This document shows positions 9,707 through 20,065 of a stretch of DNA of 32,390 bases, one piece after another. Within the stretch, counting starts at the first letter, position 1; each line of letters opens with the position of its first letter. The DNA comes from Elysia marginata (taxonomy: Eukaryota > Mollusca > Gastropoda > Plakobranchidae), in assembly GCA_019649035.1 (NCBI GenBank), contig BMAT01002079.1, positions 140,899 through 173,288 on the forward strand, read 5' to 3'. Position numbers and translations under genes: made by a program. Below the pieces are notes generated by a model, which ran no database searches, was not told where the DNA came from, and saw only the letters and a list, made by a program, of their open reading frames with translations.

Positions 9707-10590
9707 CTTATGGTTGCTCTTTTATTGCTTAGGCCGCTGTAATGCAGGCCGAACACTCCATTGAGAGGAGATGTCATAAATCTCTATGTCTTTTAATACA
9801 TTTTGAAATGAGATCAAGTCAGTTATGATTTTACTAAAAACTCAAATATTTGAGCTTATTTGCTCAAATTTGTTTTTTTCTCGCTGCTTGGCTTGTTCAC
9901 TCCGGGGGCTGATCCCTTCTCAACAGTAAAAGCTAGCTGGAGTGCGATAAATTTCTCTTTGTTAGGCCTACATTGTATCGCACACAGACAGTGATGTGTG
10001 CGGTGCGAGAAAAATAAGAACACAATTTATCGTGCGTGGCTATATCTACTTGTGTTAATCGCGATCAAGTGTTTACTTCGTTCTCGGCCTCAGGCCCTAA
10101 CTCATTTGTATTTTTTTAATAGAACATTCAGAACAAAGTAGATATTGAAACGCATTTTCGACGAGCGGGTCGCGAACGAGCAGACCCACTCAAGGTCCAA
10201 TGTTGAACACAGGGACTGTGAAATGTTCTCACGTCCAGTGACATGGCCTTTACTCCAGCTATTTTGATTTCGCTCACTAGCATATATACAGAAGGTCGGG
10301 CAGAAAGAATCGTGAAGAAATGAAAAAAAGTGACGTCTATTTACTCAATGAACGATGATGTCATATGTTTCCCTATACTTTACATTGAGTTTTGTTTGCG
10401 TTTTTAATAATTATATAAAATGAGACCGAGACCGACGGAGTAGAGGCTATAAATATGACTGGATGTGATTACTTTACACAGACTCTATGTTTAATTTTTA
10501 ATATTGATAAATGGCCCAGTTGGCAAAGTTGCGTTACATAACTTTCTAAAAGGTCAAATGATTTAAATCAGTGCAAAACTTATAAGTACA

Positions 10591-10622
10591 CCGGCTTGTT
10601 TGTTTATTTAAGCGACGGGGCC
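10591..10622 (+). repeat. Short dispersed repeat, inverted partner of 9675-9706
   Basis: This is the plus-strand copy of the 32-bp word described at 9675-9706, about 0.9 kb away in opposite orientation. Similarity does not clearly extend past the ends. It is either a fragment of an unknown interspersed repeat or the arms of a large decayed inverted-repeat element. Confidence 0.55.
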
Positions 10623-10647
10623 TTCCTAGTTTGGTGGTATCGGAGGA

Positions 10648-10665
10648 GGGAAGGGGGTGGGTGGG
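10648..10665 (+). other. G-quadruplex-capable tract
   Basis: G runs of 3, 5, 3 and 3 are separated by AA, T and T. The short loops favour a parallel quadruplex. Confidence 0.6.
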
Positions 10666-11669
10666 AGCGAATGACAACACAGTAGTTAATAAATTTGGAC
10701 AAACCATTCAGGCAGCTCAAATGAGATTGGTCCAGAAAACTCGCATGCTCTTATTTGTTTACGTTTAGAATGAGTACCTATAGTGGAGGGGGGGGGGGAG
10801 AGATTGAATCGCATATTGCTACATGGTAATATCACAAGCAAGTTATTCTCTCTGTAAGTCTTATTGCATCAGTCTTGCGTTGCTCCATATAAGGGAGGGG
10901 AGGATGTATAAAATAAAAACAAAACAAGCAAACACGTCTGATTTCTTCGGACTCTATTATTGCCTTTTATGCTCTCTTATTTTTACAATAACAGTGCCCA
11001 CTATCGCTCGATGCTGTACTGAGACAAAGTTAAGCCAGCAAATCATCCAGTCTGATAAAACTTAGGGTTTGAGAAAAAAATACTAAAACCATAATTCTTA
11101 TAATAATTTTGATCAAATTAAATAATAATGGTAAATATCGTGTTAATAATAAAACAAAGAAAAAGAAATTCAGAAAATGATAGGAGCGCAGTAATAGTTA
11201 TACAATGATAATAACAATAATATAGATTATAGTTATAATATTAATGTAAACATCAAAAATGAATAACAAATGTAGATCATGAAAGCATAATCATATATAT
11301 TAACATGATATCGTTGGTGATAGATGACTACTTTAAAAGGAGTCTCTGCGAAATATTCAACCCAAAGCACAGTTGCAGTTTAAACGCTTATTTCTTTAAC
11401 GGCAATAATTATAGTAATGCAAAACGTGGTGGAATAAGTACGTTTTAAGTCATTTAGTCATTTGTCCTTGAAGACCCTGTATCTCCTAGTTGCTATGTGC
11501 ACGAAATCGTGTTATTGCAAATTAACAATGTTCCTATAACTTTCTCGCGTTTACTTAAAGCCTAAGCTTGGCGAGACAGAAAATATCGTGGTCAATTACA
11601 AGCCATCTGACCTTCGGATCTGGACATTCAGGATTCGAACTCTTGATTATTTAGGTTAAAGTTTCCTCA

Positions 11670-11732
11670 CGTTGTTCAGATGCTTTACAACGTTCCAGGC
11701 ACTAAAGCATCTTGCTATTGCTTCTATAGCAA
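11670..11732. other. Competing and adjacent stem-loops
   Basis: AGATGCTTTA at 11678-11687 pairs perfectly with TAAAGCATCT at 11703-11712 (15-base loop). TTGCTAT at 11712-11718 pairs with ATAGCAA at 11726-11732 (7-base loop), directly abutting the first. An alternative stem, CGTTGT (11670-11675) with ACAACG (11687-11692), uses the loop and edge of the first hairpin and excludes it. The layout is attenuator-like, but nothing shows that it is transcribed. AGATGCT recurs in the tandem repeat downstream. Confidence 0.55.
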
Positions 11733-11898
11733 CACGCTTCTTTTGACAGCTGCTACTCTGCGAGTTTAAACGGTGCAATAGTTGATAGGGGGCTGTCGGG
11801 ATTCTTGAGGTTTGCGATTTCACCATGCAATATGTTTTTTTTTTAATTTACCTTTCTTTTCATATTACAAGATTCAAAAGCGATCTCCTCTTGCTTGT

Positions 11899-12050
11899 CT
11901 TGTTATAGCTGATGATTTGATAAGTTTAGCGGCCCTTAAGTTTCTTGGAGATGCTTATTCAGAGACGTCTTGTTATCGCTTTCAGTAATTTAACGTCCCC
12001 TAAGTTTGCATTAGATGCTCATACGGAGCCTTGTTAACGCTGCGGTCGAT
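11899..12050 (+). repeat. Degenerate 61-70 bp tandem repeat, 2.3 copies
   Basis: Units start at 11899, 11969 and 12030 with CTTGTTATAGCT, CTTGTTATCGCT and CTTGTTAACGCT. Within units 1 and 2 a second anchor, TAAGTTT followed five bases later by AGATGCT, recurs at 11937-11955 and 12001-12019. The text between anchors has diverged strongly. The third unit is cut short. No known family was recognised. Confidence 0.6.
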
Positions 12051-12825
12051 ATCTTTATTCTAGACACGCCGTGGCAAGAACCTTAGCAGTAGAACATGTA
12101 CCATGGAAGCTAAGGCATACTTTGGAGTCAAAAATTTGCGAACCCTTTAATCAGAGCGTCTTTTCTTTACCTGCTTTTAATCAGTAGTTAGTTACGATAA
12201 TTTACCCGCATCTTAACACCATCCTCTCGAAACCCCCCTTGTGGCCTGAGGTTTGTATATAATAAACCATTATAGTTGTTTATTTCCCTTTTTTTTCCCT
12301 CAGACAGAAAATTGTCTCTCTTGGTTAAACTTGTCTCGATCAAACCTGCATGGGCGCGACAAGGGGCCGCTATTTAGCGATTCACTAATTAATAGTTGGG
12401 TTAAATGCTCTCTACCCTGTAACTCCAGAGTGAAGGCTTTTGTGATAAGCTCTTGAGGCGCAAACCGTCCACCTGAGCTACGTCTCCCCCTCTACATTGC
12501 AAACAAATGCCACAATCCTTCTTTCACACTTTGCAATCATTGTTCTCTCGCTCGGGTTCCGCTCCAGTCTGTCTTGCTTGCCTGTTCGATTGGTTTAACT
12601 AAATGGTAAACCACAAGAGACACACAATCAATGCCATGAGTCGGTTTTTCCGTTAAATATGTGTTTCTTTTTCTATGTGCCGTCTTTCTTATTATTAATT
12701 CCGCTTTGCTTAATGATCGCCCTGTTTGTCCGTTAAATATTTATTCACATAATCCCCCAAAAAGTAATTCACAGACAATTTGTTGGCATGCCGTCAACGT
12801 CCAACCTCTTTGCAGTAATTTTCCT
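12051..12825. other. Unique DNA, no gene seen
   Basis: Short frames of 67 and 112 codons occur (12253-12456, 12661-12999). The first is unrecognised and the second runs into the CT-rich tract. A TATATAA word at 12258-12264 sits in an imperfect hairpin, with no gene behind it. Confidence 0.55.
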
Positions 12826-12955
12826 GCCTGTCTGTCAGTCTGTCTCTCTCTTCGTCTGTCTTTGTCTGCCTGTCTCTGCATGCCTGTCTGCCTGTCTCTC
12901 CCCCCCTCTCCCTCTTTTTCTGCCCACCCTCTCTCTCTCCTCTTCATTTCTTTAC
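12826..12955 (+). repeat. CTGT/CTCT pyrimidine-rich microsatellite
   Basis: The plus strand is a mix of CTGTCTGCCTGT and CTCTCC words. Frames through it on both strands give Cys/Leu/Ser-rich or Arg/Asp-rich peptides that are composition artefacts. Confidence 0.85.
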
Positions 12956-13019
12956 AACGCACACTTTCCTACCCTTTCCACAGGGAGACACATTTTTAAA
13001 TATTCATGAAAGGCATTCT

Positions 13020-13345
13020 TGTTTATTCATATTATTATTTCATTCAAACACCTTTCCTTCTTTCTTATCTCACCCCCTCTCTTTTTTCTAATATACCTTC
13101 TCCTTACTTTTGCTTCTTTGTATGTTATTTTTTTCGTTTTCTTTTCTTCTAATTTACCATCCTTTTTTATTTTTCGATCTCTAATAGTATCTTTTACTTA
13201 TTGTTTTGTTTTGTGTCCCTACCGCCTTAACTTTCTTCGCCAATCCTTCACCATTTATCTATCAAATCCTTCGACTCTTCCTGCATCTCTTGTTGTTGTT
13301 GTTGCTGTTGTTTTTCTTCTTCTTCTTCTTTTTCTTCCGCTTTTC
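13020..13345 (+). repeat. T/C-rich low-complexity tract ending in (TTG)n(TTC)n
   Basis: A long T- and C-rich stretch closes with four to five TTG units (13289-13310) and then TTC units (13316-13338). The 117- and 109-codon frames here are Phe/Leu-rich artefacts. Confidence 0.75.
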
Positions 13346-14458
13346 TGTCTTCTCCCTATGGCACATCTTTGAACCTATTCCACTTGAATGCTTAGATTTT
13401 GATCCAAGGGACGAGAAAACAATAACCATAATAATTACACTCACGTCTTTACATTCTTGTACCCTGGAGTGGATTCTTACCGACCAGAACGACTACAAAC
13501 ACCATTCTTCTGTTTACCATGGCCAATTATTCTAGATTCGAGTACATCATTCTTTACCCCGCATATTTAAATACTTAACACCTCAAGCCTGTTGGTAGCG
13601 AAGTGGAAAGCGGAAAAGAAAAAAAAAGAAAGAGAGAAATCACGTCCACTGGTTTATTCATATTTAGGATAGATAAACAATATTCTCGCCTGTAGTGCCA
13701 GTTGCTACATTCACCCAGGGCATTTAATTACTCTTACTCTACAGAGTGGACAAAAACATGCTTGCTCTTTGTATTTGACGTTTCATCACTGGGCCAATTA
13801 TCTCATTAAGAGAGATTACTCAGCTTGGACGTTGTTGAGTTTTCTTCTCGGCAATATTCAATGTAGATGAGTGAGGGAAGGTAGAAATTTTTTTTGTATT
13901 AAAAGCAGTGGCATACAAAAACGCGGACTCAAAAGAGAGAGAGAGATATATGATTCAGATTACACAGATAGAGATAGGAATTTAAGCAAAGAAAAGATAT
14001 TGATTGAAACGGTCAACAATCTTATAAAAGGGTGGAACTGAAAAAGATGAAAGAGAGTTGAGAAAGAAAAAAAAGTTAGGGCGGGAAAGAAAGAGCAAGG
14101 AAATGTAATTTCAATGAAAAGAAAACATATAATGTGGAAGAAAGTTAAAACATGGACAATGTCGACACAACAAAGTACCATAGAAGATGTAGATTTAAAG
14201 AAAGAAAGACATGTATTTAAAAAACTGAGATTTAAAAGAAAAAAAAATATGATTATACAGGTCGAATAGATCTAAGACTGGAAAAAGAGGAAAAAAGAAA
14301 GAACCAACCAAACAAACAAAAGCGACACATTAAAAAAAAGAAAAGGAAAAACAAGGTGTATTACGAAAGATGGCACAATCATTGCCCCGTACAACCTTTT
14401 AAAACACCCACAGCCCAAAAACATTCATGCAGCATTCTGCGTGTTCTTCCATTTTTTG
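13346..14458. other. AT-rich unique DNA with purine patches, no gene seen
   Basis: 13610-13640 and 14035-14350 are A/G-rich on the plus strand. The minus-strand frame at 13960-14181 is Phe/Leu-rich and lies in one of those patches. Nothing was recognised as a gene or mobile element. Confidence 0.6.
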
Positions 14459-14580
14459 CTGTTGTTGTTGTTCTTCTTCTTCTCCTTTTTCTTTTTTTTC
14501 TTCTCCTCCTCCTCCTCCTGCTTCGTCGTCGTCTTCTTCTTCTTCTTCTTCTTCTTCTTCTTCTTCTTCTTCTTCTTCTT

Positions 14581-14611
<31 letters not shown>

Positions 14612-14650
14612 ATTCTTCTTCTTCTTCGTCTTCTTCGTCTTTTTCTTCTT
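14459..14650 (+). repeat. (CTT)n microsatellite
   Basis: Degenerate TTG, TTC and TCC units lead into roughly 26 uninterrupted CTT units (about 14532-14610), then imperfect CTT/CGT units. The tract is a homopyrimidine mirror repeat, of the GAA/TTC type known to form triplex DNA. It reads as poly-Ser, poly-Phe, poly-Leu or, on the minus strand, poly-Arg, and none of these is a gene. Confidence 0.95.
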
Positions 14651-15239
14651 TCTTACTGTCATTTTGTACTTCCCAAGTGCGGCAGCTTCGGTAGCTTGTA
14701 TCGCCTTTCATAGAGGCATGCTGTGCTTTCGGCCACGACTCCTCTTCTTTTACTCCCCGGGGTTTCTCAATTACCGACCCATCGAAAAGACAAACAAATG
14801 AAATTTCATGTACAATTCAAGATAATTCAATTTCCAATACAAGAAAGCGAGTTTCTGTAATTTGCCGTCACGCTGATCTTCCATTGCAAGAAACTTCAAC
14901 CGCACATCAAACGCATCGTTGCTTAAAAAGAGCATGCTTTTCAAACAAAGAAATCTGTACGAATCATGTCAACCAATACTGTAAAACAGTGAGAACTTCA
15001 TTTGTTTAATTGATCGCTTATGATCTTTAAAACTCACGATCCGGCACAAATACATGATTGATCGTTCTATAATATTTTCTTCTCAAATAATGAAAAGAGA
15101 TAAGATCAATGATTCATCGGTGTAAAAAAATCATCCATTCATCGTTCATTTGTTTATATTTTCATATTGAGTGACCGGGTTGATTTATTTTTGTGTTTCA
15201 ATAAAAAAAAAAGATGAGCCTCTTGCGTAAAATAGATAA
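14651..15239. other. AT-rich unique DNA with clustered TGATCG words
   Basis: TTGATCG occurs at 15010-15016 and 15058-15064. The second overlaps TGATTGAT (15055-15062), which matches the bipartite Pbx-Hox consensus TGATNNAT. Other GATC/GATTC words lie nearby. No gene was seen. Regulatory function is possible but unproven. Confidence 0.4.
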
Positions 15240-15407
15240 TTATATAATATTAAATATATATAATTAATAATAATATTAATAATAATGATAGTAAATATAA
15301 TATTAATAATAATAGTAATGATAATAATAATGATAATAATAATAGTAGTAATAATAATAATAAATATAATGATAACAATAATAATAATAGTAATAATAAT
15401 GATAATA

Positions 15408-15450
<43 letters not shown>

Positions 15451-15525
15451 TACTGATAATAATAATAATAATAATAATAGTTATAATAATAATAATAATA
15501 ATAATAATATTAATAATAGTAACGA
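15240..15525 (+). repeat. (AAT)n microsatellite with AAC, GAT and AGT variants
   Basis: AAT units with scattered variants, purest at about 15412-15520. The Ile-rich frame through it is an artefact. It is the left partner of the AAT-rich tract at 31292-31406. Confidence 0.93.
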
Positions 15526-16762
15526 TACTGTATCACACAATTTTTTTTTTGTACCTCTCGCGAACCCGATTACACAAAATGTGCATTTGGTTGTCATGCT
15601 GAATTTGAACATGGATGGGTTAACGCTATAAAACAAAAAATTAAAAGATAACATTGCATTTTTTTTGCAGTTGTCACTTTTCACTTTCTTTATTGTTCAG
15701 GAAAGGGATGGGGGTGGATGGGGGACTTCAACCTTTGTGCAATAGTGTGGAGCGTACCTTTCCAATCACCATTGGGTTTGCTTGTGGCAGTCTACGTACC
15801 TCAGCCATTTGCTGGTGCTTTGAGGCATTCCGAGTTTCGCAGTTTAGGTCGGATCTGTATCATGCATCATCTTTAAAATACCAATAGTTTTATCCCAGGC
15901 CACAGTACTCAATAGGCCTGTCAGTCTAAACGTAAACAAACTGGTGGATAAAAGTTCTAATGATCTATCTCTTTTGAGTTTTTCGTGTATTTAGGACAAG
16001 CGAAGAGTAGTTTGCTGTTATGGGCCGGCCCAAAACAAAATTTAATATAAAATATAGGGATCACGACAATTACTCATTTTTGAGTTTTCGGCGTGTCTTA
16101 CGGCGGTCTAGGTTGTATCTCATGTTATATGAATAAGAAATCATAACTGAGGATGCAAAGAGTTGAAAACCCTGGGAAAAAAATTAATTCTTCATAAAAA
16201 TCAATTCCAAGAAAATCTTCAAAATTTTTTTTCATTAGTCAAGAGGATATTATGGCTCTGGTTTTTGCTAATTCAAGATATCGAAGAAATTTCAATGGCT
16301 GATTATTTTGTATACGCCTTATATAAAATAAATTTAGGGCGCAAAAAATAAAAAAAACACGAAACAATAACCGATGAAATCCGTTTTAGAGTTGTTTATA
16401 TATCAATGAAATGCAATCAGCAGACTGACTTTGACATCAATAGCTATATTTTTTTCCTCCTCTCAATCATTTTCTTTTCTACATCGAAGAATTTGTGGAA
16501 GACCATCACTATAAAAACGTTGCTAGTCTGTTGATATTAAGTCAATCCTTCGTCTCCTGAACTTTTACGGGCTATTTAGACAATGTTTTTTAAAACCTTA
16601 CCAAGAAATGACACTGTCGATTTAAATGATCTCATACTGAAGGTAAATAGGCTACAGTTTCTAGACCAGAAACTTTGGAAAAAAAATGCGTCCCTAACAC
16701 CTACATTCACCTTTTCACATATTTATGCGCGTCATCATGTGAAAGCGAAAACGAATTACAAC
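15526..16762. other. AT-rich unique DNA, no gene seen
   Basis: Frames of 62-77 codons (15654-15887, 16163-16351, 16583-16789) are unrecognised. The last runs into SINE copy 2. A perfect 12-bp palindrome TGGGCCGGCCCA lies at 16021-16032. Confidence 0.55.
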
Positions 16763-16771
16763 CGTTTCACG

Positions 16772-17084
16772 ACCGGCTCTGTCGCCTAGCGGTAAGAGAC
16801 TCGTTCAGAGATCGAGAGGTGCTCAGTTCAATACCCGGCCGAGTCAAACCAAGGACTTTAAAATTAGTATTGCCAGCAGCTTATCCGCCTTGTGTCTGGC
16901 ATTATGGATTGAGTGTTAAGTCTGGTCATCCCGGTGTCAGGATAATGTGACTGGGTGTGGTGTACACAAGCGCTCCTTCCATCACAGTGTGGCAGCACGC
17001 TTTCAACTGTCCCCAGCGCCGTCTCTGATTTAACCTCGTAGTTGACTGGGACGTTAAAATTCAAACAAACAATCAACCAACAGA
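16772..17084 (+). mobile_element. SINE family A, copy 2
   Basis: Same family as copy 1, with the head at 16772. The A box reads TCGCCTAGCGG (one change) and the B box region AGTTCAATACC (several changes), so its own pol III promoter is probably weak or dead. The 3' hairpin is CGTCTCT with TGGGACG, keeping pairing through a G-T wobble, followed by GTTAAAATTCAAACAAAC and a CAAC-rich tail. CGTTTCACG at 16763-16771 and 17085-17093 is the target-site duplication. The hairpin variant is shared with copy 4. Open frames on both strands inside it are SINE shadows. Confidence 0.93.
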
Positions 17085-17093
17085 CGTTTCACG

Positions 17094-17396
17094 GATCCGT
17101 TAGGAACACTTTAGTAAAGAAAACAGGCCCAAAACTTTTAAAGTACTAGTAATTTCACTACCATGTCATGATGACAACCTTCATGATAGAAAGCCAGCAA
17201 AACAGTACATTTCCTTCTGTTTATAAAGAGTTACGTTTTTCCACTACTAAGAAGTGATGTTAGACATTTAGGATGTGTTAAGTCGAAAAGATCATGGAAT
17301 TCGAAGCCTTCTGGCGCGGCGTGGGATTTGAACCCATTGTACAACTTTTTTTTGAAAATATCAAGCAAACGATCTATCCCACAAAAAACAGAGTCA
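17094..17396. other. Unique spacer, no gene seen
   Basis: AT-rich sequence between SINE copy 2 and the inverted-repeat element, with nothing recognised. Confidence 0.6.
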
Positions 17397-17400
17397 GGCC

Positions 17401-17656
17401 GGTTTCACATGACGCGTCGTATCCCGTACGGAAGATTCCGGACCGGCTGTGGACCAGTGATCCGTTTTTTTGAATTTTTCATGGTACGTTTTTATGTGAA
17501 AGGGTTTAGGTGATTTATAGGGACAGACTTTTTTCCGAAGTCTCCGGTCCTGAGACGGATCTGAGGCGGTCCAGAGACGGCACTGAGACGGCCCGGAGAC
17601 GATCCTGAGACGATACAGAGTCTTCCGTACAGAATTCGAGGCGTCATGTGAAACGG
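17401..17656. mobile_element. Candidate non-autonomous inverted-repeat (MITE-like) element
   Basis: The ends are imperfect inverted repeats of about 35-40 bp. GTTTCACATGACGC at 17402-17415 has its reverse complement at 17641-17654. After one mismatch and a TCG match comes a 6-base patch, then GTACGGAAGA (17426-17435), matched by TCTTCCGTAC (17621-17630). The inside has no transposase frame. Its right half is an 11-bp minisatellite. No clean target-site duplication was found, so the exact termini and superfamily are open. The size (about 250 bp) and structure suit a non-autonomous DNA transposon. A plus-strand frame at 17328-17513 crosses its left end and is not credible. Confidence 0.65.
17547..17623 (+). 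repeat. 11-bp minisatellite, seven units
   Basis: Seven consecutive 11-base units begin at 17547, 17558, 17569, 17580, 17591, 17602 and 17613. The consensus is near GTCCTGAGACG; the GAGACG half is conserved and the first five bases vary. The phase never slips. The last unit (ATACAGAGTCT) runs directly into the right terminal inverted repeat, so the array is internal to the element. Confidence 0.85.
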
Positions 17657-18751
17657 ACTTAAGTAGGAGAAAACATCGACAATTTAATTTTTATTGTTGT
17701 ATTATTGCCCGGTGACAGACCCTAACGTTTTTTTTCTTCTCTTTCTGATATTTGAAATTGACAAGACCTCCGCCCTCCAATCTATCAGCGCTTCAAGATA
17801 AACAAAGCTGCCAGCAAAACATAGTGATAGGCAATCGGACGTGCCTAGAGGGGGTCGTGTGTCGGCGATTCGTAATTACACGTGGGTTGTTTAAAGGTGG
17901 ACCAGACTACCATTATCAATCCTGAATTGATCTTCATCTAAAATGGAAAAAAAAATAAAAGAACCACTAGAAAGCCACTAGAATAATCGTTGAGCTGCCT
18001 GAGGGGGTTACATTTAACGATCACAAACACTAACCTAACCATTCATGGAAAAAAAAACCCCACGAAAATAAAAAAAAGAACCAAGAGGTTAATTTACGTA
18101 GTTATAATCGTAGAAAATCATATCGTTAGCGTGGAGGGAAAAGATTGCTATGGGCACGGCACGTTTCATTCTCGCCTCACAAGTCTCTAACTATAAAGGT
18201 ATTTTGATTGGTTCGTGGATAGTGTCACTCCACAGAGAGGTAATCTTGGGACCAGCTAGCAAATATGCTAGTAGAACTAAGTGTCCAACCTCACAGACGT
18301 AGGTCAATGTTGAGAACATCAGAGATCGTAAAGAGAAGGCCTAGGGGTAGCAATAGTAATCAAAGTTTTCCACGGAAAAAAATAATAATAGTTTGATGGA
18401 AGGTCTGTAATCAAAAACCACTTGACGAGTGTCTATCACAGTCCTTTTCAAACGTTGTTTAAGCACGAAACTTCTTCTTTATATATTGTGTGCCGTCTCA
18501 AAAATGACCTTCTGGCTATGTTCGATATCATAATTATTATTTATTCTATTCCACAAACCGAAAAACAGGTTTACGCTTGGCATGTCCAGAAGCGTTGAAA
18601 GGTGTAAGTGAGAGTCTTGACTTGTATAAGCTTGGTATCACTTTGGAAATATTAATTTTACTGTTTTCTTTTACATTTTATATCTCGAGAATCGTAGTCC
18701 AACAGTCCATCAAGATAAAATAAATACAAACATTGCCTTTTTGTTCTATAA
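17657..18751. other. AT-rich unique DNA, no gene seen
   Basis: Only short unrecognised frames occur (66 codons at 17990-18190). A small hairpin, CTAGCA with TGCTAG and a 4-base loop, lies at about 18247-18262. Confidence 0.6.
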
Positions 18752-18920
18752 AAAGAAGAAGGAGAAGAAGAAGAAGAAGAAGTAGAAGAAGAAGAAGAAG
18801 AAGAAGAAGAAGAAGAAGAAGAAGAAGAAGAAGAAAAAAAAAAGAAGAAGAGGAAGAGGAAGAAGAAGACGGAGAATGAGAGGGAGAAGGAAAGGGAAAG
18901 GGAGAAGGACAAGAAGTAGA
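18752..18920 (+). repeat. (AAG)n purine microsatellite
   Basis: AAG units, pure at about 18789-18834, then GAAGAGG and GGGAGAAGG variants to the right. This is a homopurine tract with H-DNA potential, in the opposite orientation to (CTT)n at 14459-14650. Frames reading Ser/Phe/Leu on the minus strand are artefacts. Confidence 0.93.
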
Positions 18921-18995
18921 ATAATCATATTCAAAATAGTAATAAAATTAAGATCATGATGAAAATAATGATAATTATAAAGAAGAAAGCCTTTA

Positions 18996-19089
18996 ATCAT
19001 ATCATCATCATTATCATCATCATCACCACCCTATTTTCTCTTCCTGGAACAACAAAAACAACAACAACAACTACTACTACTACTGCAAT

Positions 19090-19155
<66 letters not shown>

Positions 19156-19221
19156 AACTATTACTAATACTACTACTACTGCAATTACTACTACTGCTAC
19201 TTCTACTATTACTACTACTAT

Positions 19222-19275
<54 letters not shown>
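18996..19275 (+). repeat. (ATC)n, (CAA)n and (ACT)n compound microsatellite
   Basis: An ATC patch (18996-19030) is followed by unique sequence, a CAA patch (19050-19070) and then about 200 bp of ACT units (19071-19274), with ATT, GCA and TCT interruptions. The Thr-rich frame across it (18956-19306) is an artefact. ACT is the reverse complement of the AGT unit at 4931-6463. Confidence 0.93.
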
Positions 19276-20065
19276 AAAAGCTTTACATCTATTCTTGTTA
19301 GTATAATCAAAACTATTATTTGTATTGTTATTATCTTCATCTTCATCAATGCTGGTACATGTATTCTTTTACTGCTATTTCTTAGTAAATGTAGTGTTCG
19401 TTATAAAAATTTTCTCTTTATATTGCAATGACTAAGATTTATTATAAAACCGACCCTTCATTCACGTTTGCCACTTTCCAAAAGATCAATACGAAAAGTG
19501 GTGAGGTTTTGATGAAAAAAAAAACAACTTTTGCACTATTTCTGTCTTTATCTCCAAACAGAAGCACACACTACCTATATAATAATTATAAGTTCTTTTT
19601 AAAAAATATTTCTGCATTTTATGTATATAATCTTAACTTTTGAACGTTGTGAAGGGATCGGTGAATAACAATATTTTTAGTACTTTACCGTACGTTTTCG
19701 TCATCGCGTGCCTTAACCACAGCTGGTAACTCGGTTGCCCTCAAGGGTTAACTATTCTATTTATTGAACAAACAAATATAGGAATAAAAAAAGCATGCTA
19801 TCTCATTTAAATTACTTTTATCATGAAAATAATTATCCATTTGGTTATGAAATGAAGCTTCATATAAGCTATCAATTTATGTTAGTCAGAGAGAACCAGA
19901 ATTAAACAAAGAAGCGTACATTGCTTGAGGAAAAAATATTTTAAAAGACAACCAACTTCACACCTGCATTAAATATTTCAGTGTACAGTAATGTGACGCT
20001 GATTTCTCGTCGACATGAAACAAATCAAATAGAAAAAAACACAACAACATAAATGTAATCAGCCT
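19276..20065. other. AT-rich unique DNA, no gene seen
   Basis: A 71-codon frame at 19428-19643 is unrecognised and AT-driven. No mobile element was seen. Confidence 0.6.

Larger units (their letters stand above)
9233..11660. other. Long AT-rich unique stretch, no gene seen
   Basis: I find no credible coding region in these 2.4 kb. Small items of note are a perfect 14-bp palindrome at 9841-9854 (CTCAAATATTTGAG), a 32-bp inverted dispersed repeat pair (9675-9706 and 10591-10622), a quadruplex-capable tract at 10648-10665, an 11-G run at 10788-10798, and an AT-only zone around 11085-11300. The longest frames are 80-93 codons and unrecognised. Confidence 0.6.

Noticed and set aside
11631-11642. 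GAGTTCGAATCC on the minus strand, resembling a B box
   Set aside because: No A box, tRNA-like head, body or tail around it.
12253-12270. TATATAA word as a core promoter
   Set aside because: Such words are common in AT-rich DNA, and no transcribed unit follows.
14356-14713. Poly-Leu, poly-Ser, poly-Phe and poly-Arg frames
   Set aside because: All are readings of the same (CTT)n tract in different frames and strands.
16675-17076. 91-codon plus and 70-codon minus frames
   Set aside because: They lie wholly or mostly inside SINE copy 2. The similar minus-strand peptide in copy 1 at 6780-6995 shows it is repeat sequence that gene predictors could mistake for a protein family.
18658-19306. Ser/Phe/Leu-rich minus frames and a Thr-rich plus frame
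   Set aside because: Products of the (AAG)n and (ACT)n repeats.
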